From Lysinibacillus sp. JNUCC-52 (lineage in GTDB: Bacteria > Bacillota > Bacilli > Bacillales_A > Planococcaceae), in NCBI RefSeq assembly GCF_015999545.1, contig NZ_CP065546.1:3070001-3134000 (forward strand): 64,000 bases of DNA. Direction: 5' to 3'. Below, piece by piece: positions 42,368 to 50,159 of this stretch. The notes beneath the pieces were generated by a model. The model was given only the letters and a program-made list of their open reading frames with translations. It did not search any database and was not told where the DNA came from. Positions within the stretch are counted from its first letter, which is position 1. Each line of letters starts with the position of its first letter. The position numbers and the translations under genes are program-made.

Positions 42368-42395
42368 CGTCGTTCCTAGGGAGCGGCGTTTTTTT
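42368..42395 (+). terminator. Expression-platform terminator of the B12 riboswitch
   Basis: CGTCGTTCC pairs with GGAGCGGCG with two G-U pairs and a 3-base loop, followed by seven T; 50 bases before the next start codon. Confidence 0.85.
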
Positions 42396-42444
42396 ATGCA
42401 CCTATAAAGCAAAATCTGTTCATGAAAGAAAGAAGGGACTAGTT

Positions 42445-42987
42445 ATGAAAAAAGATGCTCGTTATTCTTGCTACCCATTCATGCGTGAAAAAATATCTAC
42501 TGTAGATTTTGAGATTCGTACGGATAGTTTAACAACTCATGTCGGTGTAGCATTAACGGCTGTAAAAGCAGAAGCAGTTGAGGTTGTAGCGACAGATTTA
42601 TTGACGATTTTGCCAATGGCCTACCATGTAAATGGCTCAGTACGTGGCAAATTAGCAGTAACGGAAGAAGATTTAGTATGGCTTAGTGATCGCTATGATT
42701 TTTATGTGGGGCATGTAAAGGAAGAAATACAGAACTTTGTTTTACCACAAGGAACGGGGGCTGCAACAGCGCTTCATTTATGTCGTAGTGAGGCAAAAAA
42801 ATCATACCGTGTTCTACATAAAGTTTCTGAGGAAAGAGAAGTACCAGCAATTCTTTTCGATTACTTAGGATTATTAGCGAATGTATTTTTTGTAATGGCT
42901 GTATACATGAATCAGCAAGCTGGTATTGCTGAAATACCGTTTATAAGCAAATCATACCCTATGAAGAAGAAGAAGGAGAATGTGTAA
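42445..42987 (+). CDS. Adenosyltransferase-like protein (PduO-related ATP:cob(I)alamin adenosyltransferase)
   Basis: A 180-residue helical protein. The C-terminal part has LPQGTGAATALHLCRSEAKK and then LLANVFFVMAVYMN, which match the PGGT..AA.LH.AR and L..LFV.ARY.N blocks of PduO-type adenosyltransferases. The usual N-terminal TKTGDKG nucleotide motif is not visible, so activity is uncertain. Control by a B12 riboswitch and coupling to btuF support a role in corrinoid handling. ATG 42445 is preceded by GAAGGGAC. Longer in-frame starts lie in the riboswitch and are rejected. Confidence 0.7.
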   Translation: MKKDARYSCYPFMREKISTVDFEIRTDSLTTHVGVALTAVKAEAVEVVATDLLTILPMAYHVNGSVRGKLAVTEEDLVWLSDRYDFYVGHVKEEIQNFVLPQGTGAATALHLCRSEAKKSYRVLHKVSEEREVPAILFDYLGLLANVFFVMAVYMNQQAGIAEIPFISKSYPMKKKKENV

Positions 42988-42988
42988 A

Positions 42989-43951
42989 GTGAAGAAACTA
43001 ATTAATTTCCAATGGATTACAATATTAATGTTAGCACTTGTATTGGCAGGGTGCGGTACAGCAGATGAAGCCAAAAAGGACGATACATCATCTAAAGAAG
43101 GACAACAAGCTGAGCAAACAGGCTATAAAGTGACAGATGATCGCGATGTCGAAGTAGCATTTGATGCAGTACCAAAAACGATTGTGTCACTACAACCAAG
43201 TAATACAGAAATCTTATTTGCACTAGGCGTTGGAGATAAAGTTATTGGCGCAACTGAATATGATACGTACCCAGAAGAAGCAAAAGATATTGAACGTGTT
43301 TCAGACTCTGTGACATTTAACACTGAGCGAATTGTGGCTTTAAAGCCAGATGTCGTAATTGCTTATTCAACAGGCAATGCCGAAACACTTGATGCGCTAA
43401 AAGGTCTTGAAGATGCAGGCGTAAAAGTATTTGTAATTAAATCAGCAGCTTCATTTGAAGATGTATATGGAGATATTCAACAAATTGCTGAAGTGATGGG
43501 TGTTAAAGATAAAGGTGAGCAGTTAAACGAAAGTATTAAAGCGAAAATTGCAGATGTACAAGCAAAAGTCAAAACTGTAGAAACACCGAAAAATGTCTAC
43601 TTAGAAATTAGCCCTAAGCCAGATATTTATACAACAGCAGCTGGTACTTTCCAACAAGAAATTCTTGATGCAGCGAATGTGAACAATGTATTTGGTGATC
43701 AAACAGGATGGGTAAAAGTTTCTGAGGAGGATGTTATTGCGAAAAATCCTCAAGTTATTTTAACAACAGTAAACTATGTAGAAGATGCAGTAGGTGAAAT
43801 TCTTGGGCGTGATGGATGGAATACAATCACTGCTATTCAAGATAAAGCGGTAAATTATATTGATACTGATATTTCAAATCGCCCAGGTCCACGTATCGGT
43901 GAAGCTGTAGAGATGGTAGCAAAATCAGTATATCCTGAGTTATTTAAATAA
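42989..43951 (+). CDS. btuF: Cobalamin-binding ABC transporter lipoprotein BtuF
   Basis: A 320-residue periplasmic-type binding protein attached to the membrane: the signal peptide ends in the lipobox LVLAGC. The mature domain starts with the TDDRDVEVAFDAVPKTIVSL strand, VIGATEYDTYPEEAKDIERV and RIVALKPDVVIAYSTGN are typical of FecB/BtuF proteins, and a long alpha linker follows. It captures B12 or corrinoids outside the cell. Start GTG 42989 with GGAGAA eight bases upstream; the preceding stop is one base before. No permease or ATPase (BtuCD) follows, so partners must be encoded elsewhere. Confidence 0.88.
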   Translation: MKKLINFQWITILMLALVLAGCGTADEAKKDDTSSKEGQQAEQTGYKVTDDRDVEVAFDAVPKTIVSLQPSNTEILFALGVGDKVIGATEYDTYPEEAKDIERVSDSVTFNTERIVALKPDVVIAYSTGNAETLDALKGLEDAGVKVFVIKSAASFEDVYGDIQQIAEVMGVKDKGEQLNESIKAKIADVQAKVKTVETPKNVYLEISPKPDIYTTAAGTFQQEILDAANVNNVFGDQTGWVKVSEEDVIAKNPQVILTTVNYVEDAVGEILGRDGWNTITAIQDKAVNYIDTDISNRPGPRIGEAVEMVAKSVYPELFK

Positions 43952-43986
43952 GGATAAAGAATAATAGCCCTTGGGCAAAAGAGATT

Positions 43987-44023
43987 AAGTGTTAGATTGA
44001 TGGCAATCAATCTAACACTTTTT
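43987..44023 (+). terminator. Terminator of the btuF operon (repeated hairpin, copy 1)
   Basis: A perfect 15-bp stem, AAGTGTTAGATTGAT / ATCAATCTAACACTT, with a GGCA loop and TTT. A nearly identical hairpin is at 57962-57998. Confidence 0.9.
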
Positions 44024-44081
44024 GCAGTGAACGGTATTTTCCACTTCTGTTTTCCTCGGGCGCACGGGCTTCTCAGGCGTC

Positions 44082-44219
44082 TATCGGCGATCTAGGAGCA
44101 TCTATCGGCGCTATTCCTAAGTTTATCGGCGATTTAGGAGCATCTATCGGCGCCATTCCCAAGTATATCGGCGATTCAGAAGCATCTATCGTCGCTATCT
44201 CCATGTTTATCGGCGATTC
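44082..44219 (-). repeat. 21-bp minisatellite, TATCGGCGAT core, seven units
   Basis: Seven units start at 44082, 44103, 44124, 44145, 44166, 44187 and 44208. They alternate between type A (TATCGGCGAT + YTAGGAGCATC) and type B (TATCGGCGCY + ATTCCYAAGTT), giving a 42-bp higher-order period. The core is the reverse complement of the one at 3969-4042. The in-frame minus-strand reading (SPINLGIAPIDA) is a consequence of the 21-bp period, not a gene. Confidence 0.9.
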
Positions 44220-44325
44220 GCTCTCAATCTCTTCAAAAAGGCATTGGATAATTGGTATTATCTTCATTTGTTCTATAAAATAGAAGTATAGATAGATGAT
44301 TGCTTAAATAAGGGAGGCGTAGTGG

Positions 44326-45093
44326 ATGACACAGTTTGACATGAAGGTTATTCCGTTTGAGGCAGTCTTGAATTTCCGCGATATGGGTGGCTATAAGGCC
44401 CGAGATGGTAGAGTAGTTAAAAATGGATTGCTCTATCGCTCAGCTGCACTAGGTAAGATGACCCCAGCGGATAAGGAGCGCTTTGAAGCATTAGGAGTAA
44501 AAACAATCTTTGATTACCGCGATCAACACGAGGCACTGAATAATCCTAACCCCTCGTTTAAGGGCGCACAGTATATTCATATACCTGCAAAGGGCAATCA
44601 CGCGTTTGAGATGCCGACAAATACTGGTGGCCATAATTTTTATAAAGTTGTTAGCCCAGAGATGTTCCGAGATTTTTACGCACAAATGCCATTTAACAAT
44701 GCTTCATTTAAAAAGTTAATATCCACAATTCAAAATCCAGATAATTTAGGCCTCGTCCATCACTGTGCCGTAGGAAAAGATCGAACAGGAATTGGCGGTG
44801 CCCTCATTTTGCTTGCATTAGATGTCCCTGAAGAAACTATTATGCAAGATTATTTAGATACTAATATATATTTACGTCCCATGGTAGAACGAATGGCACA
44901 AGCAATTCAAAATACTTTTAATGACCATGAATTACAACAGTTCCATGCATTAATGTCTGCACGTGAGGATTATTTACAGGCTGCATTCGATGCTATTGAT
45001 AGTCGTTATGGTTCGAAAACAGTATTTTTAGAGAAAGAGTTTGGTTTAACAACAGAAAAACGCCAGCAATTACAAGAAAATTGCTTATGCTAA
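44326..45093 (+). CDS. Tyrosine-protein phosphatase (Y_phosphatase3 family)
   Basis: A 255-residue phosphatase. The N-terminal LNFRDMGGYKARDGRVVKNG, followed by LYRSAAL, is the family signature. The P-loop HHCAVGKDRTG near residue 145 gives the CX5R catalytic site, and a conserved Asp lies in TIFDYRDQHE. The family acts on phosphotyrosine or phosphoinositide-like substrates. GGGAGGCG precedes ATG 44326. Monocistronic, with a terminator downstream. Confidence 0.92.
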   Translation: MTQFDMKVIPFEAVLNFRDMGGYKARDGRVVKNGLLYRSAALGKMTPADKERFEALGVKTIFDYRDQHEALNNPNPSFKGAQYIHIPAKGNHAFEMPTNTGGHNFYKVVSPEMFRDFYAQMPFNNASFKKLISTIQNPDNLGLVHHCAVGKDRTGIGGALILLALDVPEETIMQDYLDTNIYLRPMVERMAQAIQNTFNDHELQQFHALMSAREDYLQAAFDAIDSRYGSKTVFLEKEFGLTTEKRQQLQENCLC

Positions 45094-45099
45094 TAGCCC

Positions 45100-45135
45100 A
45101 CCCTTTCACAGTAATTCAGTGAGAGGGATTTTTTT
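45100..45135 (+). terminator. Terminator of the tyrosine phosphatase gene
   Basis: CCCTTTCAC pairs with GTGAGAGGG (one G-U), followed by seven T after an A. Confidence 0.8.
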
Positions 45136-45229
45136 GTAAGCAATTCAAAATATTTTTTTATTAGCTATCCTTTACAGTGGCAAATCTGTGATAAGATACA
45201 ATAGATTTTTATGTAAAGTATAGAGAGAA

Positions 45230-46618
45230 GTGAAGTTGTTGGGACAAGCGATAAGAGAGAAACATTCGGCGGACCAGTTTAGTTTATTTCATTTAACATG
45301 GCCGATTTTTTTAGAAGTTTTTTTATTTATGTTAATGGGATTAGCCGATACATTTATGTTAAGTGCCTTATCGGATAACGCTGTATCTGGTGTCGGCGCA
45401 GCAAATCAATACATTCATATTGCGATTTTAATACTTGAAGTAGTAGGTAATGGTGCTGCGATAGTTGTCTCGCAATATTTAGGTTCAAAGCGATTTTTAG
45501 AAGCTACAAAGATTTCAGCGTTAGCTATTACGTTGAACTTAATTCTAGGGCTTATTATGAGTGCTCTATTTTTCTTAGGCTCAAGCCATTTAATGACGAT
45601 GATGAATTTAAAGGGTGATGTTCTACAATATGCCCAAAGCTATTTAGTCATTATTGGTAGTTTTATTTTCTTACAAGCGATTATTAATGCGTTAGCAGCT
45701 ATTATTCGTGTCCATGGTTGGACGAAGCAAACAATGTACGTATCACTCGGTATGAATGTTATTCACGTCGTGTTAAATTACGGATTGATTTTTGGTAATT
45801 TTGGAATGCCAGAATTGGGTGTGAAAGGAGCTGCTATTTCCTCAATTATTAGTCGTGGACTTGCAGTTATTGTTTTTTCATGGTTGTTGTATCAGGTAAT
45901 GGAGATACGTGTGAAAATCGAATACTTTTTTACTTTTTCAAAAGAGTATGTACGAAAAATTTTAAATATCGGATTACCTTCTGCATTTGAACAAGTACTT
46001 TATCAATTTTGCCAAATTGTTTTCCTCTATTATGCAACGTATATAGGATCCGAAACACTTGCAGCAAGACAATATGCAATGAATATTTCGATGTTTACAT
46101 ACTTGTTTGCGGTTGCAATCGGTACAGGGACAGCTATTATTATAGGTCGCTATGTAGGCGCTGGCAAAAAAGACGAGGCGTATCAACAGTTATGGATAAG
46201 CGTGCGTTCAGCTTTTATTTTTACAATACTAATGGTGAGTGTAGTGACAATTTTCCGCAAACCGTTAATGAGCATATTTACAGATAATCCAGAGATCATC
46301 GCGATTGGTGGGTCTGTATTAGCATTGAGTATTTTATTGGAAACAGGTCGTACGATGAATATTGTTGTTATTAATTCATTACGTGCTTCAGGCGACGCAA
46401 GATTTCCTGTGAAAATTGGATTTTTATCGATGGTCTGTATGAGTTTGCCGCTTGGCTATTTGTTTGTATTTGTATTAGATTGGGGACTAGTTGGGATTTG
46501 GTTAGCTATATCAGCAGATGAATGGATGCGTGCTATTATCGTATACTTTAGATGGAAAAGTCGAAAGTGGGAGCGTTATGCAATTGTCTCACCTACAGAC
46601 CAAAAGGAGGCGAATTAA
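45230..46618 (+). CDS. MATE-family multidrug/Na+ antiporter
   Basis: A 462-residue membrane protein with about twelve transmembrane segments in two MatE halves. The first half starts with FSLFHLTWPIFLEVFLFMLM and GLADTFMLSALSDNAVSGVG, the second with GLPSAFEQVLYQFCQIVFLY. MATE proteins export cationic drugs or metabolites using Na+ or H+. Start GTG 45230 has a weak GAGAGAA; a longer form is not possible without crossing stops. The rRNA methyltransferase gene follows directly, with its ribosome site inside the MATE end, so the two are coupled. Confidence 0.93.
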   Translation: MKLLGQAIREKHSADQFSLFHLTWPIFLEVFLFMLMGLADTFMLSALSDNAVSGVGAANQYIHIAILILEVVGNGAAIVVSQYLGSKRFLEATKISALAITLNLILGLIMSALFFLGSSHLMTMMNLKGDVLQYAQSYLVIIGSFIFLQAIINALAAIIRVHGWTKQTMYVSLGMNVIHVVLNYGLIFGNFGMPELGVKGAAISSIISRGLAVIVFSWLLYQVMEIRVKIEYFFTFSKEYVRKILNIGLPSAFEQVLYQFCQIVFLYYATYIGSETLAARQYAMNISMFTYLFAVAIGTGTAIIIGRYVGAGKKDEAYQQLWISVRSAFIFTILMVSVVTIFRKPLMSIFTDNPEIIAIGGSVLALSILLETGRTMNIVVINSLRASGDARFPVKIGFLSMVCMSLPLGYLFVFVLDWGLVGIWLAISADEWMRAIIVYFRWKSRKWERYAIVSPTDQKEAN

Positions 46619-47449
46619 ATGGGAGCACTTTCTAAACGTGCTGCAGGAGCGGCATTAATAAATGCAAATATTGGACTATTTGCTTGTCCAATTTGTCAGG
46701 AATCCATGCAAGTCTATGAGCAAGGAAGGCTTACATGCTCAGCAAACCATTCCTTTGATATTGCAAAACAAGGTTATGTCAATATGCTGACGCATAGTGC
46801 AGCTTCTAAATATAGTAAAGATCTTTTTGAATCTCGTAAAACGATTATTGATAGTGGTTTGTATGACCCATTAGAAGAGAAAATAGCAGAGCTAATAGGA
46901 GAAGCCAAAACAGTACTTGATACAGGCTGTGGAGAGGGATCACATTTAGCCCGTATTATGACGCAAAAACAAGGTATTGGCATTGGTATTGATATTGCAA
47001 AAGAGGGTATTCTTGCAGCTGCTCGTCATTATCCAAAGCAAATTTGGTGTGTTGGAGACTTAGCAAAAAGTCCTTTTGCCAAGACAAGCTTTGATGTCAT
47101 TTTGAATATTTTATCTCCAGCAAATTATGAGGAGTTTAAACGCCTACTTACATCAAATGGATGTGTCGTAAAAGTGGTACCACAAAGTGGCTATTTGCAA
47201 CAAATACGTTCACAACTTTATGCTGATTCGGCAAAAGAAACATACTCTAATGCACAAACTGTAGAGCGCTTTCGGGAAAGTTTCTCACATGTCACAGTAG
47301 AACGTATTACTTATACAGTGCCACTTGCTTCGGTGCTAGTGCCTGCACTGCTTGAAATGACGCCGATGGGCTGGCATAAGGAGCAGCATGCAGAAGTTTG
47401 TGTAAATGAAATCACGATTGATGTTGATGTCCTAGTTGGTCGGGTATAA
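46619..47449 (+). CDS. rlmA: 23S rRNA (guanine-N1)-methyltransferase RlmA family
   Basis: A 276-residue SAM-dependent methyltransferase. An N-terminal zinc finger has Cys residues in FACPICQ and LTCSANHSF, as in RlmA(I/II). The SAM motif is VLDTGCGEGSHLA near residues 100-112, and NILSPANYEEF is a later conserved motif. The family methylates G745 or G748 of 23S rRNA near the peptide exit tunnel, which in some members gives tylosin resistance. ATG 46619 is directly after the MATE stop; AGGAGG lies in the MATE end. Co-occurrence with a drug exporter is suggestive only. Confidence 0.9.
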   Translation: MGALSKRAAGAALINANIGLFACPICQESMQVYEQGRLTCSANHSFDIAKQGYVNMLTHSAASKYSKDLFESRKTIIDSGLYDPLEEKIAELIGEAKTVLDTGCGEGSHLARIMTQKQGIGIGIDIAKEGILAAARHYPKQIWCVGDLAKSPFAKTSFDVILNILSPANYEEFKRLLTSNGCVVKVVPQSGYLQQIRSQLYADSAKETYSNAQTVERFRESFSHVTVERITYTVPLASVLVPALLEMTPMGWHKEQHAEVCVNEITIDVDVLVGRV

Positions 47450-47537
47450 ATCAAATAGATTTGACTTGGACAATTGCAGTATACAACTCTTTTCGATTAC
47501 AATGGTAATAACTATTGAATAAGGTAGGAATAAAACA

Positions 47538-48146
47538 GTGTATAAATTTACGGCAAATCTTGTCAAATTAATATTAAAATTATCGGGTTCAAAAGCTCGG
47601 GTATATGAAGAGCAAAACTTACCGAAAGATGGTGGGTTTATTATTGCATGTACACATACAGGGTATGTGGATATTTTAAACTTAGGTGTTTCGGTCTTGC
47701 CTCGTGAAATTCACTTTATGGCGAAAAAACAATTGTTTGATATTAAGGGCCTTGGCTGGCTTATTGACCATTTAAACGCCTTTCCAGTTGACCGTGACAA
47801 CCCAGGACCAAGTGTTATTAAAGTTCCATCACAATTGCTGAAAGAGGGAAAAATTGTTGGAATTTTTCCATCAGGTACTCGGAACTCAGAAGGGTCTGAT
47901 TTAAAGCAAGGTGCTATAACGATTGCACAGTTGTCTAAAACACAAATCGTTCCAGCTGCTTATGTTGGAGCGCGAAATGCTGGGGATGTGTTTAAGCGTG
48001 GAAAAGGTTATCTCATTTATGGTGAGCCATTTTATGTAACAGGAAAAGGGAAAGAAGGTCGTGAGGAATTTACACACCATCTTGAACATGAGCTTATCGC
48101 TCTAACAGAAGAATTAAATAAGCGAATTGCAGCAGATAAAAAATAA
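47538..48146 (+). CDS. plsC: 1-acyl-sn-glycerol-3-phosphate acyltransferase family protein
   Basis: A 202-residue acyltransferase with an amphipathic N-terminal membrane helix. Motif I is CTHTGYVDI (HX4D catalytic pair), motif II includes FPVDRDNPGP and motif III is IFPSGTRNSEG. It adds the second acyl chain to lysophosphatidate during phospholipid synthesis. Start GTG 47538 with AAGGTAGG upstream. A hairpin follows before the phosphatase gene. A second plsC elsewhere in the genome is possible; substrate preference cannot be told. Confidence 0.9.
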   Translation: MYKFTANLVKLILKLSGSKARVYEEQNLPKDGGFIIACTHTGYVDILNLGVSVLPREIHFMAKKQLFDIKGLGWLIDHLNAFPVDRDNPGPSVIKVPSQLLKEGKIVGIFPSGTRNSEGSDLKQGAITIAQLSKTQIVPAAYVGARNAGDVFKRGKGYLIYGEPFYVTGKGKEGREEFTHHLEHELIALTEELNKRIAADKK

Positions 48147-48153
48147 TACGGAC

Positions 48154-48186
48154 AGCACTCAAAATCAAGTTGATTTTGGGTGCTTT
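48154..48186 (+). terminator. Stem-loop after plsC
   Basis: AGCACTCAAAATC pairs with GATTTTGGGTGCT (one G-U), followed by TTG. The T-run is short, so read-through into the next gene is possible. Confidence 0.6.
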
Positions 48187-48205
48187 GTCGTAGGAGGTAT
48201 TTTTA

Positions 48206-48670
48206 ATGATACGCGTACTATTTGTTTGCCTAGGGAATATTTGTCGCTCTCCAATGGCGGAGGCAGTTATGCGAGATTTAATAGAAAAGGCAAAGTTGGA
48301 TGACAAAATTAAAGTAGATTCAGCTGCGACAAGCTCATGGCATATTGGTGAGCCGCCACATCGCGGTACACAAGATAAGTTACGAGAATATGGTATCTCG
48401 ACGCAAGGAATAAAAAGTAGACAATTACATAAGCATGATTTTGATCAATTCGATTACATTATTGGAATGGATGAAAATAATATTCGTAACATTTATACGA
48501 TGCTTGGTAATCCCGATTCACCAAAAATTTTTCGTTTTTTAGATTTAACGGACCATCGAATGGATGTACCTGATCCATACTATACAGGGGATTTTCAGGA
48601 AACTTATAATTTAGTGCTAGAAGGCTGTCAAGCTTTATTGGCTAAAATGAAGCTTGAGAAAAAGTTATAA
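48206..48670 (+). CDS. Low-molecular-weight protein-tyrosine phosphatase
   Basis: A 154-residue enzyme with the P-loop VCLGNICRSP (Cys8, Arg14) at the N-terminus and the general-acid Asp in VPDPYYTGDFQ near residue 125. It dephosphorylates tyrosine (and, in some members, arginine) residues on proteins. YfkJ of B. subtilis is the nearest by size and motifs. TAGGAGGT precedes ATG 48206. Confidence 0.94.
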   Translation: MIRVLFVCLGNICRSPMAEAVMRDLIEKAKLDDKIKVDSAATSSWHIGEPPHRGTQDKLREYGISTQGIKSRQLHKHDFDQFDYIIGMDENNIRNIYTMLGNPDSPKIFRFLDLTDHRMDVPDPYYTGDFQETYNLVLEGCQALLAKMKLEKKL

Positions 48671-48870
48671 TTAGTAAAATATTTAAAATGTTTAATACAG
48701 CATACCGTTCTGAAAACATTACTATAAACATTGGTATATCTAGCTTTGAGAGCATCAATATGTTATTATTTGCAGAGTAAAGATACGAAAAGTATTTAAA
48801 TACCATTTGCAGATGTGCAGTTATGCATCTATGATTTTATAAACTTTATTTTCGAAAGAGAGTGGAAACA

Positions 48871-49590
48871 ATGGGTCGTAAGTGGAACAATATTAAAGAA
48901 AAGAAGGCGTCAAAAGACCAAAGCACAAGTCGCGTGAATGCAAAATTCGGTCGTGAAATTTATGTAGCAGCAAAATCAGGCGAACCAGATCCTGAATCAA
49001 ATCGCGCTCTTAAAGTTGTTCTTGAACGTGCTAAAACTTACAGTGTTCCTAAACATATTATTGAAAAAGCAATTGAAAAAGCGAAGGGTGGCGGCGACGA
49101 AAGCTTCGATGAATTACGCTACGAAGGTTTCGGACCAGCAGGAACAATGCTAATCGTGGATGCTTTAACAAACAATGTTAACCGTACAGCTTCTGATGTA
49201 CGTGCGGCATTTGGTAAAAACAACGGTAACATGGGTGTAAGTGGTTCTGTTGCTTATATGTTTGATTCAACAGCCGTTATTGGTTTAGAGGGCAAGACTG
49301 CGGATGAAGTACTTGAAATTTTAATGGAAGCAGATGTCGATGCACGTGATATTCTTGAAGAAGAAGAGGCTGTCATTATTTATGCAGAGCCAGACCAATT
49401 CTTTGCTACACAAGAAGCACTGAAAGCAGCGGGTGTTGAAGAATTTACTGTTGCTGAGCTGACGATGTTACCTCAAACAGAAGTTACATTAACAGGTGAT
49501 GATGTAGCGAAATTTGAAAAATTAATTGATGCATTAGAAGATTTAGATGATGTACAAAACGTTTACCATAACGCAGACTTAGGTGAATAA
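48871..49590 (+). CDS. yebC: YebC/PmpR-family protein (YeeN-like)
   Basis: A 239-residue protein in the three-domain YebC fold: [20 protein letters not shown] at the N-terminus, [15 protein letters not shown] in the middle and [20 protein letters not shown] near the C-terminus. The family was annotated as transcriptional regulators; recent work assigns YebC proteins a role in helping ribosomes through proline-rich stretches. ATG 48871 is preceded by AGAGAGTGG; an in-frame GTG at 48862 overlaps that site. A terminator follows. Confidence 0.94.
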   Translation: MGRKWNNIKEKKASKDQSTSRVNAKFGREIYVAAKSGEPDPESNRALKVVLERAKTYSVPKHIIEKAIEKAKGGGDESFDELRYEGFGPAGTMLIVDALTNNVNRTASDVRAAFGKNNGNMGVSGSVAYMFDSTAVIGLEGKTADEVLEILMEADVDARDILEEEEAVIIYAEPDQFFATQEALKAAGVEEFTVAELTMLPQTEVTLTGDDVAKFEKLIDALEDLDDVQNVYHNADLGE

Positions 49591-49607
49591 TTTTTATTAT
49601 AAGGCAG

Positions 49608-49638
49608 ACCAGTAGCAATTCTTTGCTACTGGTTTTTA
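49608..49638 (+). terminator. Terminator of yebC
   Basis: ACCAGTAGCAA pairs with TTGCTACTGGT, followed by TTTT. Confidence 0.88.
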
Positions 49639-49639
49639 A

Positions 49640-50146
49640 CTTGATTCAGAGAATTCCTACTACAATAAGTAAGGATGAGTGAGAAAAGTATGGACTAACT
49701 GCAAATGGGGGTATCTAAACCCGCTGAATCAAGTTAAAAGCACCGGCGGATGTCACAGATTTTTTAAAGGAGCTATTCGAGCAAGCTCGAAAAAAATCTG
49801 GACGCACTGACGCCGAGGCGTCAGTGATTGGGCTTGATTCAGAGAATTCCTACTACAATAAGTAAGGATGAGTGCGGAAAGTATGGACTAACTGCAAATG
49901 GGGGTATCTAAACCCGCTGAATCAAGTTAAAAGCACCAGCGGATGTCACAGATTTTTAAAGGAGCTATTCGAGCAAGCTCGAAAAAAATCTGGACGCACT
50001 GACGCCGAGGCGTCAGTGATTGGGCTTGATTCGAAGAATTCCTACTACAATAAGTAAGGATGAGTGCGGAAAGTATGGACTAACTGCAAATGGGGGTATC
50101 TAAACCCGCTGAATCAAGTTAAAAGACAGGCGGATGTCACAGATTT
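49640..50146 (+). repeat. Three tandem copies of a ~192-bp structured repeat before the ArsB-type gene
   Basis: Copies start at 49640, 49833 and 50025 (periods 193 and 192); the third ends early near 50146 and runs into the ribosome site of the next gene. Each unit begins with a block closed by CTTGATTCAG / CTGAATCAAG (10 bp) with three inner stems: TCCTACT/AGTAAGGA, TGCGG/CTGCA with AGT/ACT, and GGGT/ACCC. Units 1 and 2 continue with TTCGAGC/GCTCGAA and CACTGACGCC/GGCGTCAGTG hairpins. Copies are nearly identical, with a few base changes in the first. Confidence 0.92.
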
Positions 50147-50159
50147 AAGGAGGAGAACT

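Noticed and set aside
44073..44267. A 64-residue minus-strand ORF with SPINLGIAPIDA-like repeats
   Set aside because: It exists only because the 21-bp minisatellite has a period divisible by three; no ribosome site and no sequence beyond the array.
49872..50057. Small ORFs inside the 192-bp repeats (for example [15 protein letters not shown]... and DFLKELFEQARKKS...)
   Set aside because: They repeat with the DNA unit, start without good ribosome sites and follow RNA stems; they are better explained as chance frames in the repeat. A leader peptide cannot be fully excluded.
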